64,000 nucleotides of DNA from Streptomyces sp. NBC_01431 (GCF_036231355.1 NZ_CP109496.1:7998001-8062000); one strand, 5' to 3'; counted from the stretch's first letter, positions 36,064-45,425 are shown. A program made the numbers and translations. The notes: generated from the letters alone by a model not told the origin.

Positions 36064-36627
36064 TCATGGTTCGCTCATCGTGTGTCGCTGGTCGAACTCG
36101 TTGACGAGGATGCCCATCATGACGAGGTCGTGGTGCCGGCCGGCGGAGAAGACGTGTTTCCGCAGGCGCCCCTCCTCGGTGAAGCCGAGCCGACGAAAAA
36201 GTGCCAGTGATGCCTCGTTGTCGGCCAAGACCGCCGCCAGGCATTTGTGGTAGCGCCGCTCGGCGAACATGAAGCGCAGCAGCAGCACCACGGCTTCCGC
36301 CGCATAGCCCTTGCGTCGGTGCTCGGCGCCGATCGTGACATCGAACTCGAACCAGCCCGATGGACGGCCGGTGCGATGTGAGCCGACCGTGCCGACCAGC
36401 TCTCCCGTGGCCGTCGTTTCGACGGCCAACCGGAAACGGTCGTCATCACACTCGGCAACGGCTTGCTCCTGCGCCCAGGCACGATAGCTCTCGGCGGACC
36501 GCGGCAGGTCCAGACGGGTCTGGCCCTGCCCGTAACCATCAGCGTCAGCGAAGCGCGCGAACACCGTCCAATCGTCGGGTTCGATGGCGCGCAGGCGCAC
36601 CCGTTTGCCGGACCAGGACGATGCCAT
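36064..36627 (-). CDS. GNAT acetyltransferase (RimJ/RimL type)
   Basis: The 187-residue protein has the RimJ-like start RLRAIEPDDWTVFARFAD. The acetyl-CoA loop is in EHRRKGYAAEAVVLLLRFMF, followed by KCLAAVLADNEASLALFRRL and GFTEEGRLRKHVFSAGRHHD. The family acetylates N-terminal amines of proteins and peptides or small amines. It runs against the neighbouring P450 genes, so any role in peptide N-acetylation is speculative. Confidence 0.87.
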   Translation of the reverse strand: MASSWSGKRVRLRAIEPDDWTVFARFADADGYGQGQTRLDLPRSAESYRAWAQEQAVAECDDDRFRLAVETTATGELVGTVGSHRTGRPSGWFEFDVTIGAEHRRKGYAAEAVVLLLRFMFAERRYHKCLAAVLADNEASLALFRRLGFTEEGRLRKHVFSAGRHHDLVMMGILVNEFDQRHTMSEP

Positions 36628-37375
36628 GCTCTAGTTGATCACGCTCAGTGCACGCGAGGTCGAGAGGCGCGCCGAGGCAGGTGTCGCCCGCAGTTGCTCG
36701 GTCTCGCCGCTGATCGTCGTCCTCGTCCGGAGCAGTGGGGTCGCGCAGCGGGCGCAAGTCCGACTGTGTCAGAGAGGGGCGTGCCGGTGCTGCCGCGCTA
36801 CTGCTCTTCGGACTGAACTGAGGTAGAGCTGTCATGGGGGGGGAAGGTGGGGGCAGCTCATGACGGTACCCGTGGCGACGATTGTGAACATCGCGATCCC
36901 GTCGTCGGAGCCTGCCCACGCGATCGACGGAGTCCCAATAGCCCCGTCAAGCGCGGCTTCCCGAGTCCTGCCGAGTGGGCACGCGAAGGGCATGGGGCGG
37001 CCGCCAGTCACCGCTTTAGGAGTTCGCTGGATGTCAGGCGTTCGTCTCCCGGGCGATCGGACTTGCCGGTATCGGTGCCGCTGATACGCTGATTTGTGAC
37101 GGTTTACCGGCGCACCATGTCATACGGTTTCGTCGAAACGGCAATCCAAAAGAGTGCCGTTTGCGTAACCAAAATGCAGCCGCAACCAGGGATGCGTCCC
37201 CAGTCAGGCGCCGATCGCCTCAGCCGCGATGATCATTCTTTTCATGGGGACCCACCGAGCGCGGTGCACCCTCTCGCACTTCGCAGGGGTGGGCAGCGGC
37301 CGGGTTCTCCCTCGTTGCGCGCCGGAGTGGCGCTGGCTTGAGGGTCTGCAGCTCCCACTTCCTGTGGAGGTCGGG
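36628..37375. other. About 750 bp leader of the ferredoxin/P450 operon; no gene recognised
   Basis: Open frames lack motifs. The sequence 37085-37170 is AT-richer and contains the inverted repeat at 37136-37162, so it probably holds the promoter of the ferredoxin operon. The G-run at 36836-36843 is notable but unexplained. Confidence 0.4.
37136..37162. promoter_or_regulatory. Inverted repeat, candidate operator of the ferredoxin-P450 operon
   Basis: AAACGGCA (37136-37143) and TGCCGTTT (37155-37162) are perfect reverse complements with an 11-bp spacer. The site is 214 bp upstream of the ferredoxin start in AT-richer DNA. No adjacent regulator gene is available to assign it to. Confidence 0.4.
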
Positions 37376-37609
37376 GTGAAAGTTGTCGTTGATCTTTCCC
37401 GATGCGTGGGGCATGCGCAGTGCGCGTTCCTGGCTCCGAAGGCGTTCTGGATGCACGGTGAGGAATCGCTCATGTACGCCCCGAACCCCGACGACGCCCA
37501 GCGCGACCAGGTGCTACGCTCCGCGGCGGCCTGCCCGGTCCAGGCGATCCTGGTCGATGTCGACCAGCCGGAGGCGCGGCACGTACCGGCGGAGGCGTCG
37601 CCGTCATGA
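37376..37609 (+). CDS. 3Fe-4S ferredoxin, redox partner of P450s
   Basis: The 77-residue protein starts at GTG 37376. Cluster ligands are C10 and C16 in CVGHAQC and C53 in ACPVQA. This CxxHxxC...CP arrangement (no fourth Cys) is the [3Fe-4S] type that serves Streptomyces P450s. It ends with ATGA overlapping the reductase-P450 start, so translation is coupled. It can carry electrons from the reductase domain to either P450. Confidence 0.9.
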   Translation: MKVVVDLSRCVGHAQCAFLAPKAFWMHGEESLMYAPNPDDAQRDQVLRSAAACPVQAILVDVDQPEARHVPAEASPS

Positions 37610-40230
37610 CCGGTGCCGACAACCTGCGTGCGTTCAAGCGCGATGGCCGCATCGTGGTCGTCGGGGCTTCGCTGGCGGGGCTGCGGGCCGCGGAGGCTCT
37701 ACGAGACGAGGGTTTCACCGGATCGTTGACCATGATCGGTGACGAGTTGGGCGAGCCCTATGACCGGCCTCCCCTGTCCAAGCAAGTACTGACCGGGTGG
37801 GTGCCGGCCGACGGCACCACTTTGCCCCGCCGTCGTGGCATCGATGCGGAGTGGCTGCTGGGCGTGCCCGCGAGCGGGCTGGACCTCGCGACGAACCACG
37901 TGCGTCTCGCCGACGGACGCGAGGTTCCCTTCGACCGCGTGCTGATCTCCACCGGGGTACGGGCCCGGCCGTGGTTCGTCGAGTCCGAGGCGGCCCTGGA
38001 CGGAGTGTTCGTCGTACGTACACGCGAGCATGCCGAGAGCCTGCAGCGGGCCCTCGCCGCCGGGCCCTCCCGTGTGCTGGTCATCGGTGCGGGGTTCACC
38101 GGCTCCGAGATCGCCTCCGTCTGCCGCGAGCGGGACATCCCGGTGACCGTCGCCGAACTCGCGTCGGCCCCGCTGGTCGGGGCGCTCGGCGCCATGATCG
38201 GCGAGGTCGCGGCCGGCATGCAGCGCGCTCACGGTGTCGACCTGCGGTGCGGTGTCAAGGTCGCCTGTCTGGAGGGCGACGCGCAGGGGCGGTTTCGCCG
38301 TGCTCACTTCGGCGACGGCAGTACGGTCGACGCCGATGTGGCGGTGGTGGCACTCGGGAGCATCCGCAACACCGAGTGGCTGCGGGAGTCGGGACTGGCG
38401 GCGGGCGTATGGGGGATCACTTGCGACACGGGCTGCCGCGCCCTCGACATCAATGGCCGTGTCACCGACAACGTCTTCGCCGCGGGAGACGTGGCACGTT
38501 GCCCGAACCCCGTCTATGAATACCGACTCATCTCACTGGAGCACTGGGCCAACGCCGTGGAGCAGGCAGAGGTCGCGGCACACAACATGGTCAGTGCCCA
38601 GGCGGACTGTCGGCCCCACCTGTCCATCCCGCTGTTCTGGTCGATCCAGTTCGGCGTCAACATCAAGTCCGTCGGCGTGCCGACCTTCGCCGACGAGGTG
38701 GTCGTCACCCAGGGATCGCTGGACGACCACCGTTTCGTCACCGCATATGGCTATCGGGGCCGCGTCACGGCTGCCGTGAGCTTCAACAACGGTAAGTGGC
38801 TTGACCACTACCGACGGTTGATCGAGACGGCCGCGCCTTTCCCGCCGCCCTGCCCCACGCCGGACCAGCCGACCGACATGAAACCGGTGCCCGTCGGCAC
38901 CCCCGGCCCCGCCCTGCTCGCGGAGGGTGCCACGGTGGTCCTCACCGGCCATGACCTAGGTGAGCGCCGCGTCACGGCCGTGCACCAGCGTCGGCAGGAG
39001 GAAGGCCAGACGACCACGACCGGGACACCCGGCACGCTGCAACGGATCTTCGACTACTCCGCCCGGGCCGACCCCTACCCGCTGTATGCCGAGCTGCGTA
39101 AGACGCCGGTGGCTCGGCAGGAGGACGGCAGCTACGTCATCAGCACCTATCGCGAGATCACGGACATACTGAATGACCCGCATCTGAGTTCCGACCTGCG
39201 CAATCTGTTGCGTCCGATGCCCCCAGCCGAGGAAGGGGCCACGTCGTCTTTCATCCACATGGACTCGCCCGAGCACGATCGCCTGCGGCGTATGGCGATG
39301 CGTCACTTCGGCCCCCCGCACACCCCTGGGCTGGTGACCGGACTTGAAGGCTTCCTGACCGCCACCGTCGGCAGCCTGATCGACGATTTGGCGGGCAAGG
39401 AGCGGATCGACGTCGTCGACGATTTCGCCTTCCCGTTCCCCGTAACCGTGACCTGTCACTTGCTCGGCGTGCCACGCGAGGACGAGCCGAGGTTCCACCT
39501 CTGGGTGAAAGACATCATGAACTCGATCGACTACAACCCCGAGACCGACCCGAAGGAGAAACTGGACAAGGGCGTACAGGCCCGCAAGGACTTGCGCCAG
39601 TGCCTCGGCGAGCTGGTGGAACAGCGCCACGGCCGGCCGGGAGATGGCCTGCTGTCACGGCTGGCCAACGACGACGGGCCCGACGGTCGGATGACCGACG
39701 ACGAAATCGTCGCCACCGTCAGTCTGCTCCTCATCGCCGGCCATGAGACCATCGTCAACCTCATCACCAACGGCATGCTGACGCTGCTGCGCCACCCGCA
39801 GGTGCTGCAGCGACTGCGCGACGAACCGGACCTCGTCGTGCCGCTGGTCGAGGAACTGCTGCGCTACGAGCCCCCCGTGCACATCATTCCCTGGCGGGTG
39901 GCGTACAGCGACGTCACCGTCGCCGACACCGTCATCCCCCAGGGCTCGCAGATCATGCTCATGCTGGCCTCAGGCAGTCGCGATCCGAAGCGCTTCCACG
40001 ATCCGGACCGTTTCGACCCGGATCGGCATGACAACCAGCACCTGGGGTTCGGCAGCGGCATCCACCTGTGTTTCGGCGGCCCGCTGGCCCGGCGGGAAAC
40101 CCAGATCGCGCTGACCGAGTTGGTACGCCGGCTCAAACGCCCCAGACTGGTCGCCGACCCGCCGCCGTACCGGCCCAGCCCCGTTCTTCGGGGTCCGATC
40201 CATCTGGACATCGAGCAGGGTGACGGTTGA
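37606..40230 (+). CDS. Fusion protein: ferredoxin reductase plus cytochrome P450
   Basis: The 874-residue protein has two enzymes in one frame. Residues ~15-405 are an FAD/NAD(P)H ferredoxin reductase (VVVGASLAGLRAAEAL, VLVIGAGFTGSEIAS, NVFAAGDVARCPN). A linker of roughly 70 residues rich in Pro, Thr and charged residues follows. From about 480 there is a P450: PHLSSDLRN region, I-helix LLLIAGHETIVNL, EELLRYEPP, and heme loop FGSGIHLCFG with Cys822. These are normally separate genes. The fusion, with the adjacent ferredoxin, makes a compact class I P450 system. The substrate is unknown. Confidence 0.88.
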   Translation: MTGADNLRAFKRDGRIVVVGASLAGLRAAEALRDEGFTGSLTMIGDELGEPYDRPPLSKQVLTGWVPADGTTLPRRRGIDAEWLLGVPASGLDLATNHVRLADGREVPFDRVLISTGVRARPWFVESEAALDGVFVVRTREHAESLQRALAAGPSRVLVIGAGFTGSEIASVCRERDIPVTVAELASAPLVGALGAMIGEVAAGMQRAHGVDLRCGVKVACLEGDAQGRFRRAHFGDGSTVDADVAVVALGSIRNTEWLRESGLAAGVWGITCDTGCRALDINGRVTDNVFAAGDVARCPNPVYEYRLISLEHWANAVEQAEVAAHNMVSAQADCRPHLSIPLFWSIQFGVNIKSVGVPTFADEVVVTQGSLDDHRFVTAYGYRGRVTAAVSFNNGKWLDHYRRLIETAAPFPPPCPTPDQPTDMKPVPVGTPGPALLAEGATVVLTGHDLGERRVTAVHQRRQEEGQTTTTGTPGTLQRIFDYSARADPYPLYAELRKTPVARQEDGSYVISTYREITDILNDPHLSSDLRNLLRPMPPAEEGATSSFIHMDSPEHDRLRRMAMRHFGPPHTPGLVTGLEGFLTATVGSLIDDLAGKERIDVVDDFAFPFPVTVTCHLLGVPREDEPRFHLWVKDIMNSIDYNPETDPKEKLDKGVQARKDLRQCLGELVEQRHGRPGDGLLSRLANDDGPDGRMTDDEIVATVSLLLIAGHETIVNLITNGMLTLLRHPQVLQRLRDEPDLVVPLVEELLRYEPPVHIIPWRVAYSDVTVADTVIPQGSQIMLMLASGSRDPKRFHDPDRFDPDRHDNQHLGFGSGIHLCFGGPLARRETQIALTELVRRLKRPRLVADPPPYRPSPVLRGPIHLDIEQGDG

Positions 40231-40890
40231 CGCGGCAGCCGAGGGCAGTTGAAAGGTCGCGCCGCGGACGGCCCGGCCATCCGGCTCTGCATTCGACAGC
40301 AACCCGCTACCCTCCTCAGCTCACGGCGAGCGGCGCGCTCGCGGCCCGGACTCCGGTCGAGACCGGCTTCTTCCTCTTCGCCCGTCCACGCGCCACAATC
40401 TGCTCAACCACACCGCCATAGAGACACTGACTGCCACCGTCGCAGACCACGCCGCCTCCGGATTGCCCCACGGCGGCATAGCGTCAGACACCGCCCTCGG
40501 CAAGGACATGCCGGTGACGCCACACTCCCGCTGTCCCGCCTGCTCGGCGTCAGCCGCAACACGATCTACAAATACCTGCCCGAACTGAAGGACGGCCGCC
40601 TCGCGCTCACCGAGCCGAAAGCCTTGGCCGGACTCCCGCTCCCGCGCTGCCGACCAACTGGGCCCTGCATCAAGGCAGATCAGCGATATCCGTTGTTTTT
40701 GCGGCCGGTGATCCGGCTACCCCCTTGGGCCCACGCGAACGCCAGCCGGCCCCCTACGTAGCCAGTGCACCTCGTTGAGAGGCTGTTGTCTTTCCGGGCT
40801 TGAGGACTGCGTTTCCGCTGGTCGGGCATAGGGTCGGCGATCCCGTGGGAGTTGTGGCCTGGTGTGCTGTCGCTGCCCGGGAGGTCGTGG
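40231..40890 (+). pseudogene. Degenerate region with a resolvase-type HTH scrap
   Basis: Around 40505-40640 one frame reads LSRLLGVSRNTIYKYLPELK, the C-terminal helix-turn-helix typical of serine resolvases or recombinases. No catalytic domain precedes it. The rest of the 660 bp has no recognisable gene. It marks the 3' border of the P450 island. Confidence 0.4.
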
Positions 40891-41443
40891 ATGCCGTCGG
40901 TGGTTGGGCTGTTGGAACAGCGTGAGCTGGGTGCTCGCCGTCGTGTTGAAGAGTTGCGGGGGGAAGCCGACCGCGTCCAGGCCGAGTTGGCCGTGGCCGA
41001 GCGGGAATGGAAGGAGTGGGCCATCGCCTGCTCGCGGGTCGGCGAAGTGCTGGCCCCGGGCGGACGAGAGCGGGCAGGACCCCGCCCGGGCCGGGGGGAC
41101 CGTGCCGGGCGCTGAGGAGCAGTCCGGAAAGACGTCGCGGGCGCCGGAGGTGGCGAAGACGAAGTCGCAGGTTCCGGTGTGGTGTGAGGGGCTGGCCTGG
41201 TCGGTGCTGTCGGTGGACTACCAGCGGATCCTGGGGGCGCTCGCGGACCGGGCCCGGCTCCATCAAGGGCCGCTGACCTGCCAGGAGATGACCGCGGCGT
41301 TCGGCATGGATGTGGTGCCGGCGCGGGTGGAGGCGCTGCGGTCGAAGGCGAAGCGCCTGGTCGCGCGGGGCTGGCTGGCCGAGCGGCAGCCGGGCCGGTT
41401 CACGCTCGCGCAGGGTGTGGCCGGGCAAGGCGGCGTGTCATGA
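40891..41443 (+). pseudogene. Transposon-associated coiled-coil/winged-helix protein, frameshifted
   Basis: ATG 40891 opens a coiled coil (LLEQRELGARRRVEELRGEA, then LAVAEREWKEW). After about 41050 the next frame continues with VDYQRILGALADRARLHQGP, CQEMTAAFGMDVVPARVEAL and RSKAKRLVARGWLAER. Such proteins commonly sit next to Streptomyces transposases and carry a winged-helix-like C-terminal half. A frame change in a GC-run separates the parts. Confidence 0.5.
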
Positions 41444-42189
41444 GCAGGGGCATCGACCAGTAGACCATCGCTTCGGCGCTGGTGGTGCGCCGCTCGAAGT
41501 CGCGCACCAGACGGCGGCTTCGCATCAGGTGGGCGAAGAGACGCTCGACGATCCACCGCTTGGGCAGCACCACGAAGCCGCGCATGTCGTCGCTGCGTTT
41601 CACGATCGCCAGGACCAGCCCGAGCCTGGCCAGGCAGTTCTCGACGAGGCTGCCGGTGTAGCCGCCGTCGGCCCAGACCAGTTCGAGGCGGTGGTGCACG
41701 CCGGCGACCTGCCCGAGCAGCACCTGGGCGGCGATACGGTCTCCGGTGTCCGCGGCGGTGACCATCACCCCCAGCAGCAGGCCGAACGTGTCGACCACGA
41801 CATGCCGCTTGCGCCCGTTGACCAGCTTGCCGCCGTCGAAGCCCCGGCTGTCCGCGCCGACCACGGCGTCCGCTTTGACGGACTGCGAGTCGATCACCGC
41901 GGCCGTCGGCTCCGCATCCCGCCCCAGCTCCTCGCGGACCCTCACGCGCAACCGGTCGTGGAACTCCTTGACCAGCAAGTTGTCGCCAGCGGCGGAAGAA
42001 TGCGCAGATGCGGTCCCACGGCGGGAAGTCGGCAGGCATCGCCCGCCACTTGATCCCGTTGTCCACGAGATACCGGATCGCATCGAGTGCAGCCCGGTGG
42101 CAGTACCCCTCCGGCCGGCCGCCGCGACCACGCATCCAGCCAGGCAACGGCAGCAACGGCCGGACGGCCGCCCACTCCGTGTCCGTCAT
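41400..42189 (-). pseudogene. IS5-family DDE transposase, frameshifted
   Basis: From ATG 42189 the N-terminal part reads MTDTEWAAVRPLLPLPGWMR, then IRYLVDNGIKWRAMPADFPP and FFRRWRQ. Near 41985 the frame changes and the catalytic part continues: LLVKEFHDRLRVRVREELGR, AAVIDSQSVKADAVVGADSR, VWADGGYTG and the Glu-containing FVVLPKRWIVERLFAHL. The motif set is that of IS5-like elements. One base is missing or extra relative to the expected FFRRWRDNLL. Confidence 0.85.
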
Positions 42190-42276
42190 GTCCGTCGGAT
42201 AACGAGGCTTCCGTCCCGTTGTCGGCGGCGTTTCCGAACCGGTGAGCCAGACAGTCACACTCCCAGGTGACCGCAC

Positions 42277-42583
42277 TGGACTACCCGGCCGTCGGCACGG
42301 AAGACTGCTGCATCAGGGCCTCCTGCTGCTCGGTGATTCGACACCAACGAGCTGTTCAGGAGGCCCTGTCCGTATGCCCCGGGCGCCCCACGACCACCCG
42401 ATCGGTACTCCCGTTCGACGCACATCTCTCAAGATCGAAAAGACAACAACTACTAATCGGGCACCCGTGGCTGCGCTTCAGTTGGCGAGCTTGGCCAAGT
42501 ACGGCGCTCAGCACGTGTCCGGGTGTCGCCAACATCTCTGTGACGTCAAAAACTGCGAGCCATTCGGTGACCATCCAGGCAGG
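42277..42583. other. Intergenic DNA between the IS5 remnant and the LRV gene
   Basis: It holds a perfect 12-bp inverted repeat (42314-42325 and 42357-42368). A frame runs through in phase with the LRV protein but shows no motif, so I do not extend the gene into it. Confidence 0.4.
42314..42368. repeat. Long hairpin-forming inverted repeat
   Basis: CAGGGCCTCCTG (42314-42325) pairs perfectly with CAGGAGGCCCTG (42357-42368), with partial pairing continuing into the 31-bp loop. It could be a transcription attenuator or terminator, or part of the IS5-type element's end. Confidence 0.5.
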
Positions 42584-44110
42584 ATGCTCTCTGTGAATCA
42601 TGTCCTGTGCGGGCTGGCTGCCAATGCCGCCGTGCCGTCCGAGCTGGTCGACCGGCTGATCGAGGTCGCGGACGCTGACATCGCCGCGGACCTCGCTCGT
42701 CGCGAGGATCTCAGCCATGCGCAGGCGGTTGCCCTGGCATCGCGCGTTGAGGAGAGCGCCGCATGGCTTGCGTCCGAGGGCCAGCTGACCACTGCCGACA
42801 TCGATCCCGCAGCACAACCACACGCCGCCCTCGCGTTGCTCTGCGAGCATGTTGACAGCCCGGACTGGGCGCGACTCTTCGCGACGGACCCAGTCTTCGA
42901 GCACCGGGAGAAGCTGGCTGCCTGTTCCGGTCTCCCATCCGATGTGGTGGAGACGCTTGCCGCTGACGCGGACGTACGGGTCGTCGCGGAGCTCGCATTG
43001 TGGACTACATCTGAGGTTGCCGGCAGGCTCGCGGGGCATCCGCATGCCGAGGTCCGCCGCGCAGCGGCGGCCAACGGGGCGACGCCCCCACCCATCCTGG
43101 CGGCGCTGCTCACCAGCGTGGGCCTGCCCCCGGCGCAGCAGTGCCTGGTCTGTGACCGCGAAGAGACGCCGTTCGTACACGATCCGCAATGCCCGCGAAA
43201 CGAATGCGATCTGCTGCCGGGTGACTCCTGCGACGGCGCCCACCAGTCCACCGTGCAAGAGACGCAGCGGATGGCACTGCAGAACCCGGCCACGCCCACC
43301 GACGCCGTCATCCACTTCGTCAATCACCCCTCACCGCTGCTTCGCTGGGCACTCGCCGCTCGCCCCGACCTGCCGTCGGAGGTATACGGACAGCTCGCCA
43401 TGGACTCCCACCCTGGTGTCCGAGCCGACCTCGCCGAGAATCCCGCGATCGAGGACGCCCTGATCCGAACGCTGGCCGGCGACCGTGGCCACGACGTGCA
43501 GCGCAGGCTCGCCCACAATCCGCGCGTCCCGCTCGACGTACTCATCCGCCTGGCGGGCACCACCAAGATCGGCGCAACCCTGCTGGCACGAATCGCCGCC
43601 GCCTCTTGCGCCGAGGTTGAGGAACTCGCCCAGTCACCAGAGCCGGCTGCGCGGATGCTCGTGGCTCAACGACGAGATCTGCCGACCAGAATCCGCGACG
43701 CGCTGGCCACCGACCCCGACGCGAAAGTGGTCAAGTCCGTTGCTTCGCACCCAGGCCTTTCCGAAGCGCAGTTGCGCGCCATGGTCGACAGGCACGGAGT
43801 CCGTGTCATCGCCAAGGTGGCGACCAACCCGGACGCGACTCCGGCGCTGCTGGAGGACCTGACCCGGCACGAACCCCCGGTACAGAAAGCGTTCCGCGAG
43901 ATCGCCCGGCACCGCAACGCGACGGGCCCGGCGCTGCACAACTGCTTGGCAGACAGGCAGGCACGGCCACTAGCCGCCAGCCATCCGGCCCTTCCACCGC
44001 AAGTCATCATGGAGCTGCTCACGGATCCCGACTGGCAGGTAGTGGAAGCCGCAGCGGCCAACCCGTCGCTACCGCTCGCCACGATGTCGGCTCTGGTGCA
44101 CCAGCTGTAA
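42584..44110 (+). CDS. Leucine-rich-repeat-variant (LRV/HEAT-like) repeat protein
   Basis: The protein has 508 residues from ATG 42584 (AGGCAGG just upstream; GTG 42593 is possible). It is almost entirely tandem ~22-24-residue helical repeats of the type 'DP...VR..LA.NP..P...L..L' (e.g. HPGVRADLAENPAIEDALIR, DVQRRLAHNPRVPLDVLIRL). A central insert with paired cysteines (CLVCDREETPFVHDPQCPRN, ECDLLPGDSC) may bind zinc or FeS. Azotobacter LRV protein, the family founder, has a small FeS cluster domain. It is probably a cytoplasmic protein-interaction scaffold. Confidence 0.7.
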   Translation: MLSVNHVLCGLAANAAVPSELVDRLIEVADADIAADLARREDLSHAQAVALASRVEESAAWLASEGQLTTADIDPAAQPHAALALLCEHVDSPDWARLFATDPVFEHREKLAACSGLPSDVVETLAADADVRVVAELALWTTSEVAGRLAGHPHAEVRRAAAANGATPPPILAALLTSVGLPPAQQCLVCDREETPFVHDPQCPRNECDLLPGDSCDGAHQSTVQETQRMALQNPATPTDAVIHFVNHPSPLLRWALAARPDLPSEVYGQLAMDSHPGVRADLAENPAIEDALIRTLAGDRGHDVQRRLAHNPRVPLDVLIRLAGTTKIGATLLARIAAASCAEVEELAQSPEPAARMLVAQRRDLPTRIRDALATDPDAKVVKSVASHPGLSEAQLRAMVDRHGVRVIAKVATNPDATPALLEDLTRHEPPVQKAFREIARHRNATGPALHNCLADRQARPLAASHPALPPQVIMELLTDPDWQVVEAAAANPSLPLATMSALVHQL

Positions 44111-44139
44111 TCGCTCTGCTCGCCAGGCTGACGATCACA

Positions 44140-44571
44140 TCAGATCGGGCGCTCCGGGTGAGTGGTGTCGCCGTCTCTTCGCTGTGGCAGTACCCGGACC
44201 ACGCCGGACCCTTCGGACAGTTTCTGTCGAAGCACCCGGTTCTCTGTTACCGACTGGTGCAGGGCGCTGACCAGTGCCTCGACATCGGCCTTAAGCCGGG
44301 CGATCTCTTCGGCGTCCGCAGCCCGAAGCTCCTTGAGCCGCCGGACCTGCTGGCGCAGCCGTCGTTCACTGTCCGGCATCTGCCCGCGGGCACGGACCTG
44401 GTCGTAGAAGTCGTTCTTCAGGTCGGGGTGGCGCTGGGTGAGCGCGTTGCGGGGGACCTGAGCCTCGGCCGCGAGTGCGACGATCGGCAGCGCGCCGTTG
44501 GAGTGCTCAGGCTCGCCGAGCATCCCGTACAGGGTGTCCCACAGCCGGACGCCGCCGACAAGGAATGACAC
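44140..44571 (-). CDS. Coiled-coil protein, probably transposon-associated
   Basis: The 143-residue protein has a possible HTH-like first half (LPIVALAAEAQVPRNALTQR) and a long coiled coil (QVRRLKELRAADAEEIARLK, then VEALVSALHQSVTENRVLRQ). It resembles accessory proteins that accompany integrase-type transposons, but no partner integrase remains next to it. The function is unknown. Confidence 0.5.
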   Translation of the reverse strand: MSFLVGGVRLWDTLYGMLGEPEHSNGALPIVALAAEAQVPRNALTQRHPDLKNDFYDQVRARGQMPDSERRLRQQVRRLKELRAADAEEIARLKADVEALVSALHQSVTENRVLRQKLSEGSGVVRVLPQRRDGDTTHPERPI

Positions 44572-44849
44572 TCAGTGAGGGGTCGTCAGCTGCGCAGGAC
44601 GGTGGCGCGGCCACGTGCGGCGACCGGTAGGGCAATCTTGATGCAGTGCAGGGGAGTGACCTGACGGTTCTGAAGCATTTCCACGGCGGGTGGCCGCACC
44701 GATCCGGCAAACTCCCAGTTCAGCCCGCCCTTCCCGAAAAGAGCTGCCCCTGGGACGGTCGGCCCGAGGTGTCCCCGTCGATCTCCGGCTCCAGCAGGCG
44801 CCGACATGCGCAGGCGTGGGGCGGCAGTTGGCCGTGCCGACGGCAGTGA
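44572..44849. other. About 280 bp without a confident gene
   Basis: Minus-strand frames (e.g. ending VARGRATVLRS near 44586) are open but unrecognised. They may be the damaged partner of the coiled-coil gene. Confidence 0.3.
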
Positions 44850-45425
44850 TCACCCTGTCAATATGGCGCTCCTACGCTGGTTGGCGTGGAAACGTGCCTT
44901 CTTCTGGCGGTTGCCGCAGGTGTTCATGTCGCACCACCGGCGGGTGCGGCTTCGACTGGTATCGAAGAAGGCGGCTCGGCACGTCGGTGAGGCGCACAGG
45001 GCCAGCCGTCCGTCCCGTTCACCTGCGATGATGCCGATCGCGTCGGCGGCGATCACGCCCAGGGCATCCTCCAGGCCGGAGGCTGGACCGAGCCGCCAGC
45101 GGCGCTCGCCCTCGGGTGTCAGGATCGCCGTAGCCCGGCCCTGCCTGCTGCGGTCATTGAGGATTCGGACAGCGAATGCGGGCAGGGTGCCCTGGAGCGC
45201 GGCCGCGGTCGCGGCCGCGTGGATCGACTCCCTCAATTCCCGGGCGAGGTCGAGCTGGTCAGGAGTGCAGGAGTCCACGTCGAAGCCGTACACCGCCAGC
45301 CAGTCGACGAGTCGTCGCGGCGTGGGGATGCGCTCCACGGCGTCGCCATGACGCTCGGACAAGGTCCCCGTGAAGCTGGTCGCCAGCACGGATCCGAGGC
45401 GGAAGTCAGGGAACTCAGCACGCAT
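44850..45425 (-). CDS. CGNR zinc-finger (ABATE-type) transcriptional regulator
   Basis: The protein has 191 residues from ATG 45425. The N-terminal ABATE stress-response-type domain spans DAVERIPTPRRLVDWLAVYG to ~residue 120. The C-terminal zinc finger has CASPTCRAAFFDTSRSRTRR and WCDMNTCGNRQKKARF, with the CGNR signature and four cysteines. Such proteins are DNA-binding regulators. It is divergent from an epoxide hydrolase, with two operator-like sites between, so it probably controls both genes. Confidence 0.88.
   Translation of the reverse strand: MRAEFPDFRLGSVLATSFTGTLSERHGDAVERIPTPRRLVDWLAVYGFDVDSCTPDQLDLARELRESIHAAATAAALQGTLPAFAVRILNDRSRQGRATAILTPEGERRWRLGPASGLEDALGVIAADAIGIIAGERDGRLALCASPTCRAAFFDTSRSRTRRWCDMNTCGNRQKKARFHANQRRSAILTG

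Noticed and set aside
40754..41428. A 224-codon minus-strand frame
   Set aside because: It overlaps the plus-strand coiled-coil/winged-helix remnant, which has recognisable family sequence; the minus frame is Arg/Pro-rich shadow.
42242..42583. N-terminal extension of the LRV protein to 42242
   Set aside because: The added 114 residues show no repeat and run through the hairpin and IS5 border; ATG 42584 or GTG 42593 begins exactly where the repeat-like sequence starts.
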